Source of the DNA: Cupriavidus neocaledonicus
Lineage (GTDB): Bacteria; Pseudomonadota; Gammaproteobacteria; Burkholderiales; Burkholderiaceae
DNA: 64,000 nucleotides
Direction of reading: 5' to 3'
Assembly (NCBI RefSeq): GCF_000372525.1
Contig: NZ_AQUR01000107.1
Span: forward strand, 432,858 to 496,857
Notes under the pieces: model-generated
What the model was told of the DNA's origin: nothing
Databases searched by the model: none
Seen by the model: only the letters and a program-made list of their open reading frames with translations
Made by a program: the position numbers and the translations under genes
In this document: positions 35,210-46,458 of the stretch, piece after piece
How the letters are laid out: the number at the start of each line of letters is the position of its first letter
How positions within the stretch are numbered: position 1 is the first letter of the stretch

Positions 35210-36955
35210 TCAGTACTGGTAGACGAACTGGAATCCGCCTGACACGCTGGCGGTGTGAAAGGCCGCCGGCTTATACACCGGCATGCCCGCGAACAGATCG
35301 TAGGACAGCCGGCCAAAGCCAGGGCCGAAGCCGCCGCGCACCCCGATCACCGCACCGGCCAGGCTCGTACCGGCAAGGCCTGCCGTCGACGGCCCAAAAA
35401 CGCTGCCATAGTCGAGCCCGGCGTACAGCGCCTGGCCGGTTGCGCCAAGCGGTAGCTGCATTTCATTGCGCCAATAGAAGCCGCTGTCGCCGGCCAGCAG
35501 CCGCTCCCCGTCAAAACCACGCACGGTATAGCGGCTGCCGATGGTCATCGCGTCCAGGGAATAAAGCCGGTCATTGGTGTACTGCCCGTGGAAGGTCGTG
35601 ACATAGCGAAGCGGAAACTCAGCCACCTTGAAAGGCACCGACAGGTTGGCATCCGCGACGACCATCCTGAATCGCCAGGTCGGCCCGCCGATCGCGGCAA
35701 GGGTGTCATCCTGCGACCCGAATCCACCAATGCCCTGGCGGTACGCGAGCGTGCCGTCGAACTGTGCCGCGCCGAAATAGTGGCGGTCGGTAAAACCAGC
35801 CTCCAGCACAGTGTTGTTGCGCCGCTGCCGGGTAATCTCCGTGTCCTCGATAAAGCTGCGGCCGAAGCGGCGCGACAGCCGTAATTGCAGTCCCAACACA
35901 TCGTTCTGGCTGCGCCGGATCACGCGGTGAAGCCTGAGGTCGACCGTCCGCGAATCGCCGCTGGACACGAACGTCTGGTTGACGCCGGCGATCTGCTGGA
36001 AATAGGTGTTGGAATAGGCCGACAGCGTGCCGGTCCAGTAGCCCCACGGCACCGAATAGAAGCCGTTCCAGCCGTGCGTGCCACGGCTCTTGTCGCTGAA
36101 CTCCAGGTCCTGGCTGTAGCCGACGTTGAACAGGTCATTGAGGCCCAGCGGGTTGCCGACGGCCAGGCTCAGGTTGCCCTGGGGCTTGCCGGTCGACCGC
36201 GTACCCGAGTTATCGACCGAGGCGACGAAGGTCCACGGCTTGGTGCGCTTGACGGTGATGACCACGTCGCTGACGCCGGGTGTTGGAGTCGGCACGATTT
36301 GCATGTCGGCATCCTGACTGGCCACGCGCTTCAGCTGCTCCAGCCCTTGCTCGAGGTCGCGCAGGTTGAGCAGATCTCCTGAACGCGCCGGGAACGCGGA
36401 CTTCCAGGTGCCGCGCGTTTCGGGATCGGCAAAGCGAAGTTCGCCGATGACGCCGGGGATCAATGCCAGGCGCAGCGTGCCGGTGCTCAGATCCTGAGGG
36501 GGAACCAGCACGCGGGTGGTGACATAACCGCGGCTCAGAATAGCCTGCGAAATTCCCTTGGTCAGGAGGTCCACGCCTTGCTTGCCGACGCAGGCGCCCT
36601 GGTAGTGGTCGAGCCATGCGAGGGCGAACGCAAATGGGTCCTGCGGCAGGGCTGAGGCGCCTTGCACTCGGGCTGCCTCCGGGAGATCGGTCGGCACTTC
36701 CAGCGTGAAGCGGTCAATGCGGAAGCACGGCGTTTCCGGAGGCAGGGTTGGGTATTCCGTCGGCGCAGAATCTTCCGCGCGGATGCCAGGCGCTTGTACC
36801 GCTTGGGCGCGCTCGCGCGCTTCGTGTTGCTGGCGGGCGCGTTGCTCCTGCTCAGCGGCCGTTGTCGCAGCAGATTGACCTGGGCTATTGGGCACTACTT
36901 GAGCGAGTGCCATAGGGGCGGCAACAATTGACAAAACCCCAAGTGCCGGGAACAC
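35210..36955 (-). CDS. cdiB: CdiB/TpsB two-partner secretion transporter (start damaged)
   Basis: A 581-residue outer-membrane TpsB protein that exports CdiA. After an Ala/Gln-rich linker come POTRA domains (FRIDRFTLEV near 78; TGTLRLALIPGVIGELRF), then a 16-strand barrel with the VRGF motif at about 478 and a terminal aromatic FVYQY. In frame the only start upstream is GTG at 36955, giving a signal peptide without its positive N-region (FPALGVLSIVAAP...ALAQ). A better start, ATG at 36981 (MNKKNLPK), is one base out of frame. One extra A in the AAA at 36961-36963 would join them. Last gene of cdiA-cdiI-cdiB. Confidence 0.88.
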   Translation of the reverse strand: MFPALGVLSIVAAPMALAQVVPNSPGQSAATTAAEQEQRARQQHEARERAQAVQAPGIRAEDSAPTEYPTLPPETPCFRIDRFTLEVPTDLPEAARVQGASALPQDPFAFALAWLDHYQGACVGKQGVDLLTKGISQAILSRGYVTTRVLVPPQDLSTGTLRLALIPGVIGELRFADPETRGTWKSAFPARSGDLLNLRDLEQGLEQLKRVASQDADMQIVPTPTPGVSDVVITVKRTKPWTFVASVDNSGTRSTGKPQGNLSLAVGNPLGLNDLFNVGYSQDLEFSDKSRGTHGWNGFYSVPWGYWTGTLSAYSNTYFQQIAGVNQTFVSSGDSRTVDLRLHRVIRRSQNDVLGLQLRLSRRFGRSFIEDTEITRQRRNNTVLEAGFTDRHYFGAAQFDGTLAYRQGIGGFGSQDDTLAAIGGPTWRFRMVVADANLSVPFKVAEFPLRYVTTFHGQYTNDRLYSLDAMTIGSRYTVRGFDGERLLAGDSGFYWRNEMQLPLGATGQALYAGLDYGSVFGPSTAGLAGTSLAGAVIGVRGGFGPGFGRLSYDLFAGMPVYKPAAFHTASVSGGFQFVYQY

Positions 36956-37024
36956 TGTTTAGGCAGATTCTTCTTGTTCATTCAATGTCAACCACATTGC
37001 GAGATAGCACTACTGCGCAGCAAT

Positions 37025-37348
37025 CTATGCAGGTTGTGTTGTCAGCACGAAGACATCATGCTCTGATCGCTCCGTGCTTATGAACGCTGAGGCCTCTCGA
37101 TTATTTTGTTCCAAGGCCTCTAGGGTTACTGGTGGATCAACGCCGTCCCAAATACAATCCACTCGCGCTTCGAACCCGGGGTGGTGCCAAACCCCGCCTT
37201 CAACCCTCGTGACGACGAGCCCATAATCTGCCGCAGTTGTGCAGACAGTAATTGCGGCATCCGCCGACAACTTCATGAGCACGCTGCCGCCGAGCATGAA
37301 GAACGCGTCGGCGGAATCGTAGCGTTGCAGAGGATCAATGTTTTTCAT
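37025..37348 (-). CDS. cdiI: CdiI immunity protein, colicin E5 immunity-like
   Basis: A 107-residue cytosolic protein predicted to neutralise the toxin encoded just upstream. From Met25 on, MKLSADAAITVC...GG-W...PGF matches, from memory, the spacing of the 83-residue colicin E5 immunity protein, which blocks the nuclease by mimicking its tRNA substrate. The start at 37348 has GGAAGTGAG inside the end of cdiA, seven bases from that stop; the internal ATG at 37276 would give the ImmE5-length form. The gene has clearly lower GC than its flanks, as usual for exchangeable toxin-immunity pairs. Confidence 0.85.
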   Translation of the reverse strand: MKNIDPLQRYDSADAFFMLGGSVLMKLSADAAITVCTTAADYGLVVTRVEGGVWHHPGFEARVDCIWDGVDPPVTLEALEQNNREASAFISTERSEHDVFVLTTQPA

Positions 37349-37354
37349 AAAGTC

Positions 37355-40300
37355 TCACTTCCACTTAATCCGGCTATCGGGAATCCAGCCTGGGTCATTC
37401 TTACCACTCACCTGAACAACCTCACCAGTCCTGTCATTAACCACAACATATCCGTTCTTTGAACCATAAACGGAAGCGGTGTCACTTCGTGGCACTCCGT
37501 CTGGCGCTTTTGCACCCGATCGATTATCGGTAGTGCTTCCTACGGGGCCCGCTGCAATCACATCCTTGATGTCGCTTACAGTCCATCCTCTGTCATTGAT
37601 CTGACTGCCAATCTTACTGTCGATAGATATGTTTTGGTTCCTGTTGGAACTCTGATCCTTGCCGTTGTAGATGGCATTTAGACCTTGAACAATCTGCAGC
37701 GGAATAGAAATCGGATCTAGAACAGCATTGGCCATGCGGTCCACAATGCTGCTTTCTGGCTGTACCAATGGCATAGCCTTTTGACCTGACTGATCCGGGG
37801 TTCCGGTTAGGATCGCCTCGCCATTGGCTTGCGATTTGCCGGGTATCTGAAACGGCTTCTGCGCCTGCCCAGGTGACCAAATCGGCGGCGGGCTGGGCAT
37901 CGGCCCGGCTCCAAGCTGGTTGTTCTCGATCTCGAAAGTCGCCCCGTTCATTGCCGTAGCCAGGTTTGCTCCGGCTGCACCGGCGGCCCCCGCCACCAGG
38001 CTCTGGATAGCGTTCTCTCGCACCTGCTTTTGCTGCGCCGTCATGCCCTCGGTCGACCCGAGCAGCGAGCCCAGCACTGAAGCGCTTGCCGCGCCCATGG
38101 CGCCTGCGCCACAGGACTGAGCGGCCGCTGCGGCACCAGCACATCCGACGATGGCGTGCAGTGCCGCGCGTGCGGTCTCGCTATCCAGACCGTCAGCGAT
38201 CTGCTTGACCTGGTTGGCGGCCAAGCCTTGCACATACCCCACCGTTGCGCTCTGAACGAACTGCATGGTGGAACCAGTCACGTTGCCGCTTGCGGCGGCC
38301 GTCAGCGCCGTCATCACCTGCCGATAGGTGCCACCCTGCCCCCACTTCGCCTTGTCGTCGGCCTGCTGCTGCAGGGCGGCACGCTGCTCGGGCGTCGCGT
38401 TCGGATCCTTTGCCACGGCGTCGGCTGCCTGCTTGGCCGCATCCGCCTCGTTGGCGCGGTTGTTCAGAAAAACACCTGCTTCGCGCTGCAGCGCGCCCAC
38501 GATCTCAAATCCGGCCTTGATCTTCTTCTCGTCGAAGATCGGACTCAGCGAATTTTCCGTGTTGGTCGTGTCGCGGTTCAGCCCGGCAACGGTATCCGCA
38601 GCGCTTTGGCCCGTCAGCTCCTGCTGCTTGGCATTGTTGCGGATCGTGATGGTGCCGGCGCTTATCCCGCTCTGCGTCGTGCTGCTGGCGCTGCCGGAGG
38701 CACCAGCTACCATAGGCGGGGCGACGGAGAAGCCCTGGCCGGCGCCACCGGTGGTCGGCAACTCGGTGCCCGGCACGGCGCCGGAACCGGCGGTCGAGGC
38801 CTCGCCGCCCTGGTTCACGCCAACGCCGGACTTGCCGCTGTTGTCACCTGCCGAGAAGCCTCCACCTATGCCGATGCTGCTGGCACTGTAATGGGCACGG
38901 TTTTGAATGTCGCTGACGGTCAGCGTATCGGTCGCAAAGCTGTTCCTGTCCGCCACGCCACCCGCGATCACGCCGCCCTTGAGGTCAGTGTTGCCGCTGA
39001 CATCCACCTGGTAGCCGCCGCTGCCGGCGCGGATGGCGGATTGCTCTCCCACACTCGCGAAGTCGCTGTTGATCTTCTGCTGGCTGACGCTGGCGCTACC
39101 CGAGACACCGTATCCTACGGTCACACTGCCACTGGCTGACTGATCCTTGCTGTCGTACCTGCTGGTGTCCTGCAGGCTCTCGACGTTGAGGTTGCCGCCC
39201 ACATTGGCAATGACCTGGTTGCCGGACGCGACCGCGCCGCGCAGGTTGGTATCGCCGCCGGAATCGATCACCAACGCATTGCCGGCCGTGGCGTGGCTGT
39301 TGGTCCAGGTCACGTCGTTGCCATCGGCCTTGCCGCGCGCTGCCGAAGCGTTGGCCGTCACACCAAAAGCGGCGCCATTGGACCCATAGCTCACGGCAAT
39401 GCCGACGCCACCGGATGCGCTCTGGTTGCTGCTGTGCTGCTCGGCTGTGTTCGCGGCGGCCAGCAGGTTCACCTGGTTCTCGGCCTTGAGCACCAGGTTG
39501 TTGCCCGCCTGGATATCGCTGCCGACCACGTTGATGTTGCTGTGTTCGCCGGCTCCCTCGGCGCGGATGCGCACATTGCCGCCGGCGTTGATCTGGCTGC
39601 CGACCGCCGTGGTGCTGCTTTGCGTCTGCGTGCTGTCGCTCTTTGAGGCACCGACGGTGATGCTGATGTTCACGCCGCCAGCGGCCTGCGGATCCTTGCT
39701 CACCGCGTCGTAGGTATTCCTGGCCGCCAGACCCGTCGCGGCACCGGCCAGTGCCTTCATGCGCGGGTCATCGATCTGGCTCTGCGCACGCGCCATTTGC
39801 CCGGCGGTTTGCGCCGCGGCGAGCACGGGGTTGGAGACTGCGATGGTCAGGCCGCTTTGGCGGAAGTGCGTTTCCTGATCGAATCGCCCCGTATCCGTCG
39901 CCGCGTTGATATCCACGGTTTTGGCGCGGATTTCCACGTCGCCCTTTAGCGTAGTCACCGCGCTGCCCGTTTGCCTGTAGCTTTCGCCCGCACTCAGGCT
40001 CACATTACCCTGCAAGCTACCCACCACTGAGCCGGTGTGCGACGTCGTCCGCGCGGTCTGGCTTTCGTTGAACTGCTGCTTGCCGAAGGTGACGCCGGCG
40101 CCGCCGTTCGACAGCATCCCCGACTTGCGCGTTTCCTGCGAGGCGCTGCTTGTTGCCGTACTTTCCGCAGCGCCGATCACGAGGTTGCGGTTCGCACGCA
40201 GGGCCACGTCGTCAGTGGCGACCACATTGCTGCCGGCAACCGTCATATCCCGGCCGGCATGGCCTGCAACCGCGTTGGCCGACACGGTGGAGCCGACTGC

Positions 40301-43300
40301 GATGATCTGCTGTTCGCTGCTGGCCTTGGTGGTCTGCTCCTTCGACAGGAAACCGGACTTGTTCGTCTGGGACCAGCTCTGCGCCGCGTGTGTTTCGTTG
40401 ACCGTGCCCACGGTTACGTCCTGTGCGGCAATGAGACTGGCTGTACCGCCGCCGCTGCCGCCATCGCCGGTCGTGACGGCCGAGCCCAGCACCGCGAGAC
40501 TGCCCGTGCCCGATGGTGCGGCTACCGCATCCGGCGACATCCCGACGCCGTTCTCGATCAGCACGGCCGCCGCCAGTGGCGCCTGGCCCGCGGCCAGCGT
40601 CGCGTTGCTGCCGGCCCACGGTGCTGCCGCGCACCGCCTCGTCATAGGAGGACTTGGTGTATTGCGCATTCTTGCCGCCCAGCGAGCCCTCGCTGTGCGT
40701 GTTGGCATCCAGTGATGCCGTGACCGTCGCATTGCGGCCCGCGATCAGTGAGGCATTCTTGCCCGCGTCGAGGGTCGAGCCGGTCAGGGTCGCGTCGCGG
40801 CCAGCCACCGCCACCACATTGCCACCGGCGGCTACGGTGCTGCCTACACCCACGGTGGTCTGGTCGTGGTAATAACTCTGGCCGCCGCGCGAGCCGGAAT
40901 CCATGGTGGTGCCTACGGCCGTTGTGCCAAGGTTCAGGTCACGGCCGGCAGCCAGCAGCGCACTGCCGCCGGCATCAACCACGCCACCGGACATGGCAAT
41001 ATCGCGCCCGGCCAGCACGCCGACGTTGTTCTCACCCGAGATCGATGCCACGGCACCGACGCCGGTGGCACTGGCGCTGTGCACACCCATCGTGACCTGA
41101 CTGTTGATGGTCTGCGTCTCGTTGATCACGTCTCGGCCAGCGGACACCACCGTATCGGTGCCGCTGATGCGTCCGCCGAGGTTGCGCACATCCTGCGCAG
41201 CCTTCACAACCGTGGTGCCGGTCGCGCTGATCTGGCCCCGGTTGACGATATTGTTGCCCACCACCTGCGTGGCCAGGTCGCCCACGATCCGGCCGCTGTT
41301 GGCCACGTCTCCGCTGGCATCGAGGCTGACCTTGCTGCCCGTCACCAGGGCGCCGGTGTTGGTCAGATCCACCGCATGGCTATGGGCCACGTACAGCTTG
41401 GGCACCAGCACCGACTGGCGTGTGCCATCGGGCAGCGTCACTTCCTGGCTGACCAGCCACACCATGTCGGTGGTGAGCTGGGCCATCTGACTCTCGGACA
41501 GGCCGATGCCGGGGGCCAGGTTGAACGCCTTGGCGTAGGCCGCGCCGCTGGTCATCAGCGCCTGGTATTGCGACATCTGGTCGCTGTAGCCCGCCAGATA
41601 GGTACGCCCGGTCAGCTGCGTCACCTGGTCACGGATCAGCTTCTGCTCGTAGAAGCCGTCGCCCAGGCGCTTTTGCAACAGCATGGGGTCCAAGCCGAGC
41701 TGGCCCAGCATGTAGTCGCTGGAAATGAACTTGCTGTACTGCGTGAAGCGCGCGTCTGTGGCAATCAGGTACGTGGCGCCGGGCGCTGTCTGGTATTGAT
41801 ACAGGCCGTTCGTTGGCAGCGTCAGGTTGGGGATGCCGCCGCTGGCGGTACCTAACGTCTGCAGAGGCTTGCCAGGGCCTCCGGCCGTGCCGGTGACCTG
41901 CGCGCCTGTGGCACTGCCGCCCGTTACGCCACTGCCTGTAACGGTCTCACCCAGCCGGTTGACGGTCGTGACCTGGATGTCCTGGGCTGTCGTCTGCACC
42001 GTCTGATTGGCCGATGCGATGGCTGGCAGCGCCATCACCGTGGTCGATGCCTGCGGCGTGGTCGGATAGGGCACCACCTGCGTATCGCTGTTGCCGCCGG
42101 ATTTCTGATGCCAGTAGAAGGTCGAGGTTTCCGTCGTGCTGACCGACTGCTGCAGGACAGTGCCCGCGTCCTGCACCGTGCCGCCCACCGCGGAGCGCAC
42201 CAGGTCTGCGCCGGCCACCATGATCGACGACTGATTCAGGATTGTGCCGCCATTGCCATTGATGCGGATCGCGCCACCGGCCTGGATCTTGGCCGGATCG
42301 CTGGCGCTCACCAGCCGATCCGTCGTGGCACTGGTCGTGACCGTGCGCGAGATTTCGCTGTAATCGTGGCTGTCCGTGCCGAGATCGAAGCGAATCCGCA
42401 CGTCGTCCGGGCGGATATGCCTCGCCGGGTCCCAGTCGGGCCAGAACGTGATCGTATAGGTGCTGCCGTTGTCCGTGATGGACTGGTAATACTGCGTGGG
42501 ATTGCCGGTGAGGTTGCGCGTGAAGACCGTCGGAGGCGGGCAATCCGTACAGATCACCCGGGAAGTCGCATCGTAATATTCCTCGACCGGTGGCTGCGTG
42601 AAGGTAAAACTCTGCGCCGCGGCATCGAGATTGGTGACGTTCGACTTGTCCACCGTCAGGCTGACCGGCTGCATCAGGGCGTAGGTGCGACTGGCGCTGA
42701 CCGAGGCGTTTTCGCCGCTCCACCGCCAGGTCGGGAACGTCACGCTTTCATGGAAGTTCAGGTCGCTGCCGCTCATGCCCGCGTTCCACATGACCAGTGT
42801 CTGCGCGGCGCTGGTGACGGGCGTGCCCGCCTCGGTCTCGATTCTGGCGCGCGTGTTGCTGACCTGTGTGGCGGCGATGTCGATATCGCCCTCGGCCTCG
42901 ATGGTGGCCGAGCGGTTGACAAGCGTTCCGACCTGGTTGACCAGCAGCCCAGTGGCCGGGTCACGCGTGCCGTCCCGGGCAATCTGCAGGTTGCCCGCGC
43001 TGTAGAGCGTCGCACCGTCCAGGTTCTGCACCGAATGGCTGGCGTAGAGAGTGAGACTTTCTGCCGCCGCGATCAATGCCGCCGCACCGGTGTTGGCGAT
43101 ATCGCTGCCTTGCACGGTCACATGGTTGCCAATGATGGTGCCGGCGTTGTTGGTGGTCGCGGTGTTGATCTGTACTGCATCGCCTTCGATGCGGCCAGCG
43201 TTGTCCAGCCGATTGGTGGCGTTGACCGTGGTGGTGGTGCTGGCCATGTCGGCGCCCGCGGCGTTGACCACATCGGTGCCTTGGACCGTCAGATCGCCCA

Positions 43301-46300
43301 CCGCAGCAAGCGTGCCGGTGTTGGTCAGGGTGCCGGTGGCGGCAACGCGCATGTTGCCATCGGCGTGCAGCCGGTTCGCGGCATCGTTGACATAGTCGCC
43401 GGCAACATCGAGCGCCAGGTCGTGCCCGGCAGTCATCTCGCCGCTGCCCGACACCGCGCCCTTGACGGCGATGTCCTGGTTGGCCTTGATCGTGCCCCCG
43501 GCATTGTTCAGGTTGGCGACATCGATGAAAGCGTCTGTCGCGCTCTCGATCTGGCCCCCCTCATTGACCAAAGTCGCATCGGCCTGTTCCAGCACCAGAC
43601 CCTTGCCGCCGTAGAGCTGGCCACCGGAGTTGTCGACGATGCGCGTCGTGTTGAGCGCGAGCGCACCGCTGGCAATCACGCTGCCTTTGGCGATGTTGAC
43701 CAGATCCTGCGCATTGACTGTCACGTCGCCATTGCCGCCCAGTGTACCGCCGGTATTGATCAGCGCATGGGTTGCCGACACCGCCGTGACGCCGTCGCCG
43801 GCGTTGGTCAGCTGACCGAGGGTGTTGTCCAGGCTCTCGGCGGAAATATCAAGCAGACCGTGCGCGCCGTTGGCGGCCAGTGTGCCGTTGGCATTGGCGA
43901 GCTTTCCGGCGGCGATGGCGGAGAGATTGCCATTGGTCTGAACCGAGCCGCCCGTGTTGTCGATTTGTCCGCCACTGCCAAGCGCCAGGCCGTCCTTGCC
44001 ATAAAGCTTGCCGTAGCGGTTGAGCAGGTCGCCGGTGGTGGCAATGGTGGCCTTGTCCTGCGCCGAAATGCTGCCGCCGGCGTTGTCCAGCGTGGCCGCC
44101 GTAGCTTGCAGCGCTCCGTTGGTTTCGATCGTGCCAGTGGCGTTGGAGAATTCCCTTTCGCTCGTCGCCGTCAACAATCCGGCGCCGGCGTGCTGCATCT
44201 TGCCCGCCGAATTGACAATGGTCCGGCCGGATACGGCCAGGTCGCCGCCATTGGCGGCAATCGTGCCTTGTGTGTTGTCGAGCGTGCCGCCGGCGTGCAC
44301 GGTAGCATCGGTCGCGCCATATTGCTTGATGATGCCGCCGCGGTTGAGCAGGTCGCCCCTTGTAGCAATGGCAAGGTTGTCGGCTTCGACATGGCCCCCG
44401 GCGTTGTCGAGGGCGGAGGCGTCCAGGTTCAGCGTGGCGGCCGACAGCGTGCCAAGGCGATTGGTCGCCGCCCCGGCGATCCTGGCTGACAGCGTGCCGC
44501 CCGCCGTCACCTTGCCGTTGTCGTTATCGAACGCCTGCGTGTCGAACGTCGCATCGTCCAGCGCGTTGATCTGGCCGTGGTTGGTCAGCGCGCCAGCATC
44601 GATCACCACGCTGCCGTTGCCACCGATCAGGCCACCTTCGGTACCGGTGGCAGTCGTGCCGGCGGCGTTGACGAGCGCCCCGGTGGTAGTCAGCGAAAGG
44701 CCGTCCCCGTTGAGTGACACGATGCGGCCCGCCGTGTTATCGAGCGCGCCGGCATGCGCCGAGAGCGCACCGTTGGACTGGATCGTTCCCTGCGTATTGT
44801 TGAACGCGCCGGCCACGTTCAGCGTGGCGGCCTGCTGCGCCACGATCTGGCCGCCCTGGTTCGACATACTGTCCGCTTGCAGGACCAGGCCTCCCTGGCT
44901 CGAAAGCTGGCCCCCGTCATTGACGAGCGCACCGTTCGCCGTGGCATTGAGCGCTCCGTCTGCCCGGATATTGGCACCGGTCAGGTCCAGCTTGCCGGCG
45001 CCCGCCTGGAGATTCAGGTTGCCGCCCGCCGAGGTTTGGCTGCCAGCCAGGTTGGCGCCCGTGCCCTGCAGCGTCGCATTGCCGCTGGCCAGATTGCGGC
45101 CGGTGGCGGTGAGTGCGCCGTTGGTGGCAACTACGGTAAGGTCGGCCGGCGCGGCCGTCGAGCCATCGGCGTTCACGCCCGCAGCCAGCGTCCCCGTCGA
45201 GGCCACGCTGCCAGCGTAGGCGTTGAGCCATTGCTGTCCGGCAAGCGTGCCCGTATTGGCCAGGACGCCATCGGTGTTGATCGACACGCCTTGCTTGCCG
45301 TAGGTGGTGCCGCTGTTGTCGATGCCGTCGCGCGCGTAGACCACCAGGTTGCCAGAGGCATTGGTTTGCCCGGCCAGCACCAGCTTGCCTTGGGCGGTCA
45401 GCGTCAGCTCGCCTGCCTGCGCGGCGGCAATGCCACGCAATGACACCCCCACGCCATTCTCGGTCGATGCCAGCATGATCTTGCTGGCATACATGCCGCC
45501 GAGCTGCGCCACATCGATGCCCAAGGCCGGTGCGGCTCCCGAGCCTACAATCGACGTGGCGCGCAGCGTCGCGCGATCCACCTGATTGGCACCGGCGATG
45601 ACGTTCATCTGGTTGGCATAGAGGGCCGCGTTTGCCTGCACCGCACGCGCGATCAGATCCACCTGATCGACATTGGCGACGTTTATGCCTTCGCCCTGAA
45701 TGGCGATCTGCCCGCTGGTTACGCGGAATGCATCGAGGCTGCCGCTGCCGCCGAACATCGGAATGCCAGTGGTCAGCGTGGCCCGGCTGGTATTGATGAA
45801 GCCCAGGCCATTGACCACCAGTCCATTCGGGTTGGCGATGACCACTTCCGACCTCGGGCCGGCCACCTCGACATGGCCCTGCAACTGGCTGGGAGATGTG
45901 CCGGTGACCTGATTGACGATGATGCGTGCCGATCCGCCTGGCAGCAGATTGGGATTGCCGTTGACGTATCCGGCCTGCTGGGTGGAGACCGGCGTCGGGG
46001 CGTTGTTCAGGATGACACCGGGGCGTGGCACATCGAACTGCGTATAGGCGTTCGTCGAAACGCCAGCCGCGGACGGCCGCGTAATGTTGACTTGCTGCAA
46101 GCCGTTGGCGGTTTGCACGACCGTCGGACGGTTGGCGCCCGAGTTTGGATCGGCGACGACCTGGGCCTGCGCACATGGCAGGCCTGCCGCGATCCAGGCA
46201 GCGAGCCCCAATGCCGCGACCGCAAAGCGCGCAACGCCGATGGCCTTCGCGCCCCCGGCAGCGGAGCACGCCCCAAACTGACGGCCCTTGCCACATCCCA

Positions 46301-46373
46301 TGGCACATTCCCGCACGGCAACCAGCATGCCCCGCGCGGCGCTGAAGACAAGGCGATAGAGATTGCGATTCAT
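37355..46373 (-). CDS. cdiA: CdiA contact-dependent inhibition exoprotein with colicin E5-like tRNase C-terminus (one frameshift)
   Basis: A giant two-partner exoprotein of about 3,005 residues if one base is corrected. Residues 1-70 form an extended signal peptide (MNRNLYRLVFSAARG, cleavage after AQA). The TPS domain follows with NPNL at 140-143 and NPNG at 181-184, then filamentous haemagglutinin repeats to about 2,600. The pretoxin motif IENN is at 2815, NAIYN near 2899, and the last 91 residues are a colicin E5-type ribonuclease (DSKIG, NDRGWT, VYGSKNGYVVVNDRTGEV, DPGWIPDSRI). As read, one frame runs 46373-40212 and the next 40732-37355; an extra G in the run at 40615-40617 separates them. 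Confidence 0.9.
37358..37630 (-). other. CdiA-CT toxin domain, colicin E5-type anticodon ribonuclease
   Basis: These 91 codons match the colicin E5 catalytic domain: KI, RGWT, DIK, NRSG, PRSDTASVYGS, VVVNDRTGEV and DPGWIPDSRIKW occur in the same order. Colicin E5 cuts tRNAs for Tyr, His, Asn and Asp between anticodon positions 34 and 35. Its catalytic basic residues appear kept as Lys6 and Arg14 of the segment, with a further Lys in SGAKAP. The DNA is lower in GC than the repeats before it. The identification comes from memory of the E5 sequence. Confidence 0.88.
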
Positions 46374-46409
46374 ACCGGGATGCGAAACGCTGACGGCCGA
46401 TGCAAGACC

Positions 46410-46437
46410 ACCAGGCTGCGTTCACGCGCGGCCTGGT
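46410..46437 (-). promoter_or_regulatory. Hairpin between lipoprotein gene and cdiA
   Basis: ACCAGGC and GCCTGGT (46410-46416, 46431-46437) can form a stem in the 85-base gap before cdiA. No U-run follows on the minus strand, so it is not a clear terminator; it may affect message stability or cdiA translation, whose ribosome-binding site is poor. Confidence 0.25.
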
Positions 46438-46458
46438 ACCTACCTGAAAACGGGGGAA

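Noticed and set aside
42108..44489. Long plus-strand frame of 793 codons inside cdiA
   Set aside because: It is antisense to the FHA repeat region of cdiA; high GC and repeat periodicity keep the opposite frame open. No start signal or family features.
41000..46000. Repetitive DNA in this stretch as a CRISPR or tandem-repeat array
   Set aside because: The repeats are degenerate, about 20 codons long and coding (FHA beta-helix repeats), with no conserved short direct repeat and spacer pattern.
37355..46373. Reading cdiA as a plain filamentous haemagglutinin adhesin or haemolysin
   Set aside because: The IENN pretoxin motif, nuclease-like C-terminus and adjacent immunity gene identify a contact-dependent inhibition protein.
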